From positions 1-11,263 of the forward strand of contig JAQXJQ010000205.1 of the NCBI GenBank assembly GCA_029009035.1: a stretch of DNA of 11,263 nucleotides. Reading direction: 5' to 3'. The stretch is from Oscillospiraceae bacterium (GTDB lineage Bacteria; Bacillota; Clostridia; Oscillospirales; Oscillospiraceae). Positions 6,081 through 11,263 of this stretch are shown one piece after another; within the stretch, counting starts at the first letter, position 1, and the number at the start of each line of letters is the position of its first letter. Under the pieces are notes generated by a model. It had not been told where the DNA came from. It ran no database searches and worked only from the letters and a program-made list of their open reading frames with translations. The position numbers and the translations under genes are program-made.

Positions 6081-6455
6081 TCAGGGGCGCACAGCGATGC
6101 ACTCGATCTCCACCTTGGCTCCCTTGGGGATGGCCGCCACCTGCACGCCGCTGCGGGCGGGGAAGGGCTGGGTAAAAAAGCTCTCGTACACGGCGTTGAC
6201 GGCGGCAAAGTCCGCCAGATCGGACAGGAACACGGTGGTCTTGACCACATGCTCCATGCCCAGGCCGGCAGCTGCCAGAATGTTCTTCACATTGGTGAGG
6301 GACTGCCTGGCCTGCTCCTCCACGGTGTCCGCCATGAGCCCGGTGGCGGGGTCCACGGGGATCTGCCCGGAGGCAAAGACCAGATTGCCCAGGTCCAGAG
6401 CCTGGGAATAGGGGCCGATGGCCGCAGGGGCCTTGTCAGTGCTGATCTGCTTCAT
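6081..6455 (-). CDS. ridA: RidA family reactive enamine/imine deaminase
   Basis: This 124-residue protein is the normal length for RidA (YjgF/YER057c/UK114), a cytoplasmic trimer that hydrolyses 2-iminobutanoate and 2-iminopropanoate, the products of threonine and serine dehydration by PLP enzymes, to 2-oxoacids and ammonia. Seen directly: IGPYSQA near 13-19, the ASGQIPVDPATG segment, PARSGV with the substrate-binding arginine R101, and IEC with the catalytic-site glutamate E118. It lies right after ilvA, whose product it acts on, and is the last gene before the terminator. Two ATG codons are in tandem (6458 and 6455). The GAGGAGG site at 6463-6469, overlapping the ilvA stop codon, is seven bases from the second and only four from the first, so 6455 is chosen. 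Confidence 0.96.
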   Translation of the reverse strand: MKQISTDKAPAAIGPYSQALDLGNLVFASGQIPVDPATGLMADTVEEQARQSLTNVKNILAAAGLGMEHVVKTTVFLSDLADFAAVNAVYESFFTQPFPARSGVQVAAIPKGAKVEIECIAVRP

Positions 6456-6462
6456 CATAGTT

Positions 6463-6469
6463 CCTCCTC
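6463..6469 (-). promoter_or_regulatory. Strong ribosome-binding site for ridA, overlapping the ilvA stop codon
   Basis: The minus strand reads GAGGAGG and its first two bases are the end of the ilvA TGA. Its spacing favours the second of the two tandem ATG codons of ridA. The overlap suggests that ilvA and ridA translation are coupled. Confidence 0.7.
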
Positions 6470-7664
6470 AGGACACGATCTTGAAGCCCGCCTCGGTAAG
6501 GGCGGCCTTGATCTCCTCGATCTGCTCAAAATTCCGGGTCTCCATGCCGATCTTGAGGAAACAGCTGGAGATGGCCATATTGGCGTCGGAGCGCTCGTGG
6601 TGGACGCTGGTGACGTTGCCGCCGCAGCGGGAGATAATGGAGCTGACCCCCACCAGCTGGCCGGGCTTGTCCTCCAGGGCGATCTGCAATGTGGTGGTGC
6701 GGCCGGAGGTCACCAGGCCCCGGGTGATGACCCGGGAGAGGATGTTCACGTCGATGTTGCCCCCGGAGATGAGGCAGACGGTCTTTTTGCCCTCCACAGG
6801 AAGCTTGCCGAACATCACCGCGGCGGTGGCCACGGCGCCGGCGCCCTCGGCGATGAGCTTCTGCTTTTCGATGAGGGCCAGGATGGCGGCGGCGATCTCG
6901 TCCTCGCTGACGGTGACCACCTCGTCCACAAATTGGCTCACCAGATCATAGGTCCGGTCGCCGGGACGCTTCACGGCGATGCCGTCGGCAAAGGTGGACA
7001 CGCCGGACAGGGTGGCGGGATGCCCCTCCTGCAGGCTGTTGAACATACTGGGGGCGGAGGCGGCCTGCACGCCGTAGACCTTCACATCGGGGCGCAGGTT
7101 CTTGATGGCGTAGGCCACGCCGGCAATGAGTCCGCCGCCGCCGATGGGCACCACCACGGCCTCCACCTCGGGCAGCTGGTCCAGGATCTCCAGACCGATG
7201 GTGCCCTGACCGGAGATGACGTCTTCGTCGTCAAAGGGGTGGATGAAGGTGGCGCCGGTCTCACGCTGGAGCTGACAGGCCTTCTCATAGGCGTCGTCGT
7301 ATGCGCCGGGCACCAGGCACACCTCCGCGCCCAGGGCCTTGGTGGCCTCCACCTTGCTGATGGGGGCGCCGTCGGGCATACACACCACGCTTTTGATGCC
7401 CATTTTGGTGGCGGCAAGGGCCACGCCCTGGGCGTGGTTGCCCGCGCTGCAGGCAATGATGCCCGCCGCCTTCTGCTCCTCGGTGAGCTGGCTGATCTTG
7501 TAGTAGGCGCCTCTCAGCTTGAAGCTGCCCGTTCTCTGGAGGTTCTCGGTCTTGAGATAGAGCTCCACGTCGGGGCAGAGCTTTTCCGCGCGGATGAGGT
7601 CGGTCTGGCGCGCCACATCACGCAGCACGAAGGCCGCCCGGTAGATTTTGTCCAATGAAACCAT
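6468..7664 (-). CDS. ilvA: Threonine ammonia-lyase (threonine dehydratase), medium form with ACT domain
   Basis: This 398-residue PLP enzyme converts threonine to 2-oxobutanoate and ammonia, the first committed step to isoleucine, and also acts slowly on serine. PLP-binding K49 is in GSFKLRGA, SAGNHAQG is at 73-80, the phosphate loop GGGG at 175-178 and SGGN at 300-303. From about 325 a C-terminal ACT-type domain begins (LEDKPGQLVGV), so this is the medium form, between TdcB (no regulatory domain) and long IlvA (double domain). A single ACT domain implies allosteric control by an amino acid, but which one is not visible. Its place with leuDB and ilvE argues for a biosynthetic rather than catabolic role. 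AAAGGAGA with eight bases of spacing precedes the ATG, overlapping the ATPase gene's stop. The gap to the ATPase gene is 15 bases. Confidence 0.96.
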   Translation of the reverse strand: MVSLDKIYRAAFVLRDVARQTDLIRAEKLCPDVELYLKTENLQRTGSFKLRGAYYKISQLTEEQKAAGIIACSAGNHAQGVALAATKMGIKSVVCMPDGAPISKVEATKALGAEVCLVPGAYDDAYEKACQLQRETGATFIHPFDDEDVISGQGTIGLEILDQLPEVEAVVVPIGGGGLIAGVAYAIKNLRPDVKVYGVQAASAPSMFNSLQEGHPATLSGVSTFADGIAVKRPGDRTYDLVSQFVDEVVTVSEDEIAAAILALIEKQKLIAEGAGAVATAAVMFGKLPVEGKKTVCLISGGNIDVNILSRVITRGLVTSGRTTTLQIALEDKPGQLVGVSSIISRCGGNVTSVHHERSDANMAISSCFLKIGMETRNFEQIEEIKAALTEAGFKIVS

Positions 7665-7679
7665 AGTAAGGGTCTCCTT

Positions 7680-8987
7680 TTATCCGTCCTGCCGTCCCGA
7701 CAGATCGTTGATGAATTGTTGTGCGGTCCGTCCGGACACGCCGCCGTGGCGCAGCTCCCAGCGGTTGGCCTGCGAGAGCAGCTCCGCCTCGTCCATCTCC
7801 ACCCCACGGCGCTTCGCCAGAGCCTTGACGATGGCCTGATACTCCTGCCGGCTGGGGGCGGAGTAGTTGATGGTCACGCCGAAGCGGGTGGACAGGGACA
7901 GCTTTTCCTCCACCGTGTCGGAGCGGTGGATGTCTCCGTCGTGCTCCATATCCCCCCGGTCGCTCCAGGTCTCCCGGATGAGGTGGCGGCGGTTGGAGGT
8001 GGCATAGATGAGGATGTTGTCCGGTCTGGCCTCCACGCCGCCCTCGATGACCGCCTTCAGGAACTTGTACTCCACCTCGCTGTCCTCAAAGGACAGGTCG
8101 TCGATGTAGATGATGAACTTGAAGTTGCGGTTTTTGATGCGGGCGATCACATTGGGCAGGTCCCGGAACTGATACTTGTAAATTTCGATCATCCGCAGGC
8201 CCTGGTCGTAGAACTCGTTGAGCAGAGCCTTGATGCTGGAGGATTTGCCCGTGCCGCTGTCACCGTAGAGCAGCACATTGTTGGCGGGAAGGCCCCGGAC
8301 AAAGGCCCGGGTGTTGGCCACCAGGGCCGCCTTCTGGCTCTCGTACCCCACCAGGTCGCTGAGACGGATGGGGTCGCCGTTGCTGATGGGGCAGAACTCC
8401 AGACCATCCTCCTCATGGCGGATGCGGAAGGCCTTGTTGAGGCCGAACATCCCCACGCCGTACTCCTTGAAATACCGGGTGATGAGGCCGAACATCACGT
8501 GCTCGTCCGCCGCGGCAGCCAGCTGCAGGCTCAGGCTCTGCACCATGCGGCTCACATTGCGGTTGCACAGGCCCTCCCGCTTTTCAATGGCCCGGTAGTG
8601 GGTGACGGTGGAAAAGCAGTCGATCCCCAGATCGGCCTCGATGGGGCCGAAATCGAACTCGAAAAGGTGCTTGAACACCTTCAGGTCCTGGGCAGCGAAG
8701 TGGTTGACGCTGCCGTCCGCGGCGCCCGTGCGCTCGCAGGTAAGGGTAAAGGAGTTCTCGTTGGTGATGAGCAGGTAGGTGAGGTAGTTGTGCCACAGGT
8801 TGGTGTCAAACCCGCAGGCGGTGGACAGGTCCAGCAGGCGCTTCATTTCCGCGTAGATCCGCCCGGTGAGCCGGGTGGCGTCCGCCCGGCCCTTCTCCCA
8901 GTCCTCAAACACCCCGCAGAGCCTTTTCAGAATGGAGTCCTCACCCAGATCGCTGTACAGCAGCAGCTTGGCCACTTCACGGTACAT
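7680..8987 (-). CDS. DUF815 family AAA+ ATPase of unknown function
   Basis: This 435-residue protein has an N-terminal region of about 210 residues without a recognised motif, predicted helical, followed by an AAA+ ATPase domain. Walker A GDSGTGKSS lies at 242-250, Walker B IIYIDDLSFE at 292-301, a sensor-1-like YATSNRRHL at 328-336, an arginine-finger-like STRFG at 366-370 and a sensor-2-like GVSGRTAQQF near 416-425. This order and the IDDLSFE wording match DUF815, whose role is unknown; no signal peptide or membrane segment is seen, so it should be cytoplasmic. The ATG at 8987 is chosen over an in-frame start 30 codons upstream because GGAGGAGAG stands six bases before it and the longer version would overlap ilvE. 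It sits between ilvE and ilvA with gaps of 19 and 15 bases, so it is co-transcribed with amino acid genes. A loader, unfoldase or remodeller role would be conjecture. Confidence 0.93.
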   Translation of the reverse strand: MYREVAKLLLYSDLGEDSILKRLCGVFEDWEKGRADATRLTGRIYAEMKRLLDLSTACGFDTNLWHNYLTYLLITNENSFTLTCERTGAADGSVNHFAAQDLKVFKHLFEFDFGPIEADLGIDCFSTVTHYRAIEKREGLCNRNVSRMVQSLSLQLAAAADEHVMFGLITRYFKEYGVGMFGLNKAFRIRHEEDGLEFCPISNGDPIRLSDLVGYESQKAALVANTRAFVRGLPANNVLLYGDSGTGKSSSIKALLNEFYDQGLRMIEIYKYQFRDLPNVIARIKNRNFKFIIYIDDLSFEDSEVEYKFLKAVIEGGVEARPDNILIYATSNRRHLIRETWSDRGDMEHDGDIHRSDTVEEKLSLSTRFGVTINYSAPSRQEYQAIVKALAKRRGVEMDEAELLSQANRWELRHGGVSGRTAQQFINDLSGRQDG

Positions 8988-8993
8988 AGCCGA

Positions 8994-9002
8994 CTCTCCT
9001 CC
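8994..9002 (-). promoter_or_regulatory. Ribosome-binding site that sets the start of the DUF815 gene
   Basis: The minus strand reads GGAGGAGAG six bases before the ATG at 8987, just after the ilvE stop. The upstream in-frame start at 9077 lies inside ilvE and would add 30 residues of serine/tryptophan/proline-rich sequence unlike the rest of the protein, so it is rejected. Confidence 0.75.
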
Positions 9003-9006
9003 GCCC

Positions 9007-10071
9007 TCAGTCGATGGCCACGCGCCAGCCGAAGGGATCCTCCAGCTTGCCCAGCTGGATGCCGGTGACGGTGTCATAGAGCTTCTGGCTGACGGGGCCG
9101 ATGGAGCCGTCGCCGATGGTCATGACCTCGTCCTGATAGCGCAGCTTGCCCACGGGGGAGATGACCGCGGCGGTGCCGGTGCCGAAGACCTCCTCCAGCT
9201 TGCCGCCCTTCTGGGCCTCCAGCAGCTCGTCCACGGAAATGCGGCGCTCCTCGGTGGGCAGGCCCCAGGCGCGGCACAGGTGCAGCACGGAGTCTCTGGT
9301 GATGCCGGGCAGGATGCTGCCGTTGAGCATGGGGGTGACGATCTTGCCGTCGATCTTGAAGAAGATGTTCATGGCGCCCACTTCCTCAATGTACTTGCGC
9401 TCCACGCCGTCCAGCCACAGGACCTGGGAGTAGCCGTCGTCGTGGGCCTTCACCTGGGCGGCCAGGGAGCAGGCGTAGTTGCCGCCGGTCTTGGCAAAGC
9501 CCATGCCGCCCCGGACGGCGCGGACATAGTCGTCCTCGATCCAGATGCCCACAGGCTCCAGGCCGCTGGAATAGTAGGCGCCGCTGGGGGAGAGGATGAT
9601 CATGAACAGGTAGGTCTGGGAGGGAGCCACGCCCAAAAAGGCGTCGGTGCCGATGATGAAGGGACGGATGTAGAGGGAGGTGCCGGGGTCGGAGGGGATC
9701 CAGTCCTCGTCCACCTTGACGATGGCCTTCACCGCCTGCACGAAGTCCTCCACAGGCAGCTGGGGGATACACAGGCGCTCGTTGCTCTTGTTGGTGCGCT
9801 TGCCGTTCATGTCGGGGCGGAAGAGGTAGCTCTTGCCGTCCTCGCCGCGGTAGGCCTTCAGGCCCTCGAACATCTCCTGGCCGTAGTGGAACACCACGCA
9901 GGCGGGGGAGAGGGTGAGGTCCTGGAAGGGGACGATGCGGGGGTCGTGCCAGCCCTGCCCCTCGGTGTAGTTCATCATGAACATATGATCGGTGAAGATC
10001 TTACCGAAGCCCAGAGGGCCCTGGGGCTTCTCCTTGGGGGAGTCCGTTCTTGTGATTTTGATATCCAGCAT
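9007..10071 (-). CDS. ilvE: Branched-chain amino acid aminotransferase (type II)
   Basis: This 354-residue PLP enzyme interconverts leucine, isoleucine and valine with their 2-oxoacids using glutamate/2-oxoglutarate, in the cytoplasm. The catalytic lysine is K194 in AKTGGNYA. QVLWLDG at 216-222, EEVGAMNIFF at 229-238 and FGTGTAAVISP at 296-306 are the family's PLP-contacting segments. FHYGQEMFEGLKAYRG near the N-terminus and its length place it with the longer eukaryote-like/type II enzymes rather than the E. coli type of about 310 residues. AGGAG stands nine bases before the ATG. It begins 48 bases after leuB; that gap has only a mismatched GC-rich hairpin and no promoter I can recognise. 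It serves the last step for the products of leuDB and ilvA in the same operon. Confidence 0.97.
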   Translation of the reverse strand: MLDIKITRTDSPKEKPQGPLGFGKIFTDHMFMMNYTEGQGWHDPRIVPFQDLTLSPACVVFHYGQEMFEGLKAYRGEDGKSYLFRPDMNGKRTNKSNERLCIPQLPVEDFVQAVKAIVKVDEDWIPSDPGTSLYIRPFIIGTDAFLGVAPSQTYLFMIILSPSGAYYSSGLEPVGIWIEDDYVRAVRGGMGFAKTGGNYACSLAAQVKAHDDGYSQVLWLDGVERKYIEEVGAMNIFFKIDGKIVTPMLNGSILPGITRDSVLHLCRAWGLPTEERRISVDELLEAQKGGKLEEVFGTGTAAVISPVGKLRYQDEVMTIGDGSIGPVSQKLYDTVTGIQLGKLEDPFGWRVAID

Positions 10072-10119
10072 ATTGCATTTCTCCTAAAGGGCGGGGGAGG
10101 GATTCCCCTGCCGGAAAAC

Positions 10120-11193
10120 TCAAAGTCTCTCGATGATCTTTTCGGTCATCTCGGTGCAGGTGAGGGGGGTGCCCTCGCTGCCCGCCATGATGTCGGCGGT
10201 GCGGAAGCCCGCCTCAATGGCGGCGTTCACCGCGTTTTCAATGCAGTCGGCCTCGGCGGTGAGGTCCAGAGAGTAGCGCAGCATCATGGCCGCGGAGAGG
10301 ATGGTGGCGATGGGGTTGGCCTTGTTCTGGCCGGCGATGTCGGGGGCGGAGCCGTGGATGGGCTCATAGAGGCCGCACTTGCCGGAGCCCAGAGAGGCGG
10401 AGGCCAAAAGGCCGATGGATCCGGTGATCTGGGAGGCCTCGTCGGAGAGGATGTCGCCGAACATATTGGAGGTGACCACCACGTCGAAGCGGGAGGGGTC
10501 ACGCACCAGCTGCATGGCGGCGTTGTCCACCAGCATATCGGAGCACTCCACATCGGGGTACTCCTCCGCCACCCGATGGACGGTCTCGCGCCACAGCCGG
10601 GAGGTCTCCAGCACGTTGGCCTTGTCGATGCTCACCACATTTTTGCGGCGCTTGCGGGCGGTCTCGAAGGCCACGCGGGCGATGCGCTCCACTTCCATGA
10701 CGCTGTAGGCCTCGGTGTCGTAGGCCTCGTCGCCGTACTTGCCCACTCTGCGGCCGCGCTCACCGAAGTAGATGCCGCCGGTGAGCTCACGCACCATCAC
10801 CAGGTCGAAGCCCTTTGCCACGATGTCGGGGCGCAGGGTGCAGGCGCCGCTGAGGGCGGGGTAGATCTTGGCGGGGCGCAGGTTGGTAAACAGGCCCAGG
10901 GCGGAGCGCAGACCCAGCAGGGCCTTCTCCGGTCGGATGTTTCCGGGGAGGGTATCCCACTTGGGGCCGCCCACGGCGCCCAGCAGCACACTGTCGCTGT
11001 TCCTGCAGCCCTCCACCGTCTCCTCCGGCAGCGGCATGCCCGTCGCGTCGATGGCGCAGCCGCCCGCCAGATAGTCGGTGCACTTGAACTCGTGGCCGTA
11101 CTTTGCGCCCACCTTTTCCAGTACCTTCACGGCGCTGGAGACGATCTCCGGGCCGATGCCGTCGCCCTTGACCAGTGCGATGTTGTAAACCAT
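10120..11193 (-). CDS. leuB: 3-isopropylmalate dehydrogenase
   Basis: This 357-residue enzyme oxidatively decarboxylates 3-isopropylmalate with NAD+ to 2-oxoisocaproate, the last oxidation in leucine synthesis. Seen directly: GDGIGPEI at 10-17, RSALGLFTNLRP at 96-107 with substrate-binding arginines, RELTGGIYFG at 135-144, IDKANVL with catalytic K191, VDNAAMQL with D223, TSNMFGDILSDEAS with metal ligands D247 and D251, and the NAD-binding YEPIHGSAPDIAG at 276-288. The -RSALGLFTNLRP- and HGSAPDIAG segments favour LeuB over isocitrate or tartrate dehydrogenases. Length is normal. The ATG at 11193 follows AAGGAGG by nine bases; that site lies inside the end of leuD, four bases upstream, which indicates tight coupling. 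Confidence 0.98.
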   Translation of the reverse strand: MVYNIALVKGDGIGPEIVSSAVKVLEKVGAKYGHEFKCTDYLAGGCAIDATGMPLPEETVEGCRNSDSVLLGAVGGPKWDTLPGNIRPEKALLGLRSALGLFTNLRPAKIYPALSGACTLRPDIVAKGFDLVMVRELTGGIYFGERGRRVGKYGDEAYDTEAYSVMEVERIARVAFETARKRRKNVVSIDKANVLETSRLWRETVHRVAEEYPDVECSDMLVDNAAMQLVRDPSRFDVVVTSNMFGDILSDEASQITGSIGLLASASLGSGKCGLYEPIHGSAPDIAGQNKANPIATILSAAMMLRYSLDLTAEADCIENAVNAAIEAGFRTADIMAGSEGTPLTCTEMTEKIIERL

Positions 11194-11197
11194 GTTC

Positions 11198-11263
11198 TTA
11201 CGCCTCCTTCTCCAGCCGTGCCTTCAGATAGGGCAGCAGTCCGCCGTCCTCCACGATCCGCCC
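11198..11263 (-). CDS. leuD: 3-isopropylmalate dehydratase small subunit, C-terminal end (partial)
   Basis: Only the last 21 codons and a TAA are in the window; the rest is upstream at higher coordinates. The peptide GRIVEDGGLLPYLKARLEKE fits the usual LeuD C-terminus (an I/V-x-x-G-G-L-x-x-Y segment followed by a charged helix), and the position just before leuB is the usual one. LeuD with LeuC isomerises 2-isopropylmalate to 3-isopropylmalate. Its last codons carry the leuB ribosome-binding site and the genes are four bases apart. The fragment is short, so the call rests largely on context. Confidence 0.8.
   Translation of the reverse strand, partial: GRIVEDGGLLPYLKARLEKEA

Noticed and set aside
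5948..6175. 75-codon plus-strand frame across the spacer
   Set aside because: It runs through the repeat, the terminator hairpin and the 3' end of ridA, and no plausible start signal is seen.
6249..7658. Long plus-strand open frame opposite ilvA and ridA
   Set aside because: Same Gly/His-rich shadow pattern; the minus-strand genes explain the region fully.
7716..9068. Long plus-strand open frame opposite the DUF815 gene
   Set aside because: No recognisable domain or ribosome-binding site; a compositional shadow of the ATPase gene.
8988..9077. 30-codon N-terminal extension of the DUF815 protein
   Set aside because: It would overlap the ilvE coding end, has unusual composition and lacks a ribosome-binding site, while the ATG at 8987 has a strong one.
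10090..10112. GC-rich imperfect hairpin between leuB and ilvE
   Set aside because: The stem is short with a mismatch (A opposite C on the minus strand), there is no U run, and a strong ilvE ribosome-binding site follows. It is not convincing as a terminator or attenuator.
1..11263. Defence system, prophage, transposon or biosynthetic island
   Set aside because: All genes are core metabolism, RNA or envelope genes in tight operons with uniform composition. No integrase, transposase, nuclease or toxin was seen.

Overview
The window is a compact, gene-dense, GC-rich stretch of bacterial chromosome in which every supported gene is read from the minus strand. Lipid II-amidating MurT points to a Gram-positive. 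GC-rich third codon positions, the short intergenic palindromes and the style of the proteins suggest a gut-type Clostridia member of the Oscillospiraceae (Flavonifractor/Lawsonibacter/Intestinimonas-like). The taxon is an inference from protein style and was not tested by any search.

Layout, in the direction of transcription (high to low coordinates). Operon A is branched-chain amino acid metabolism: the end of leuD (11263-11198), leuB (11193-10120), ilvE (10071-9007), a DUF815 AAA+ ATPase (8987-7680), ilvA (7664-6468) and ridA (6455-6081). Gaps are 4-48 bases, and most ribosome-binding sites sit in or next to the stop codon of the gene before. An 18-bp intrinsic terminator (6066-6028) closes it. 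A 250-base AT-rich spacer follows, holding a REP/MITE-like double hairpin (5922-5975) and a good sigma-A promoter (5887-5859). Operon B is a housekeeping set: a shikimate-kinase-like protein, a DEAD-box RNA helicase, a membrane-anchored metallophosphoesterase, mnmG and the start of murT, which runs off the window at base 1.

How the genes fit together. LeuD/LeuB act in leucine synthesis, IlvA makes 2-oxobutyrate for isoleucine, and IlvE carries out the transamination of all three branched-chain amino acids. RidA hydrolyses the reactive enamine/imine released by IlvA, and IlvE is a known victim of 2-aminoacrylate. Operon A therefore holds the producer, the target and the detoxifier of one reactive metabolite. 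The uncharacterised DUF815 ATPase in the middle is the best functional puzzle here. Operon B mixes RNA metabolism (helicase, tRNA wobble-uridine modification) with envelope functions (metallophosphoesterase, MurT).

I found no phage, insertion sequence, CRISPR array, toxin-antitoxin pair, rRNA or tRNA. Most of the window is ordinary core genome. The points worth a second look are the ATPase in the amino acid operon, the shikimate kinase homologue lacking a key substrate arginine, a MurT subgroup with a changed motif, the long helicase tail and the intergenic palindromic element.
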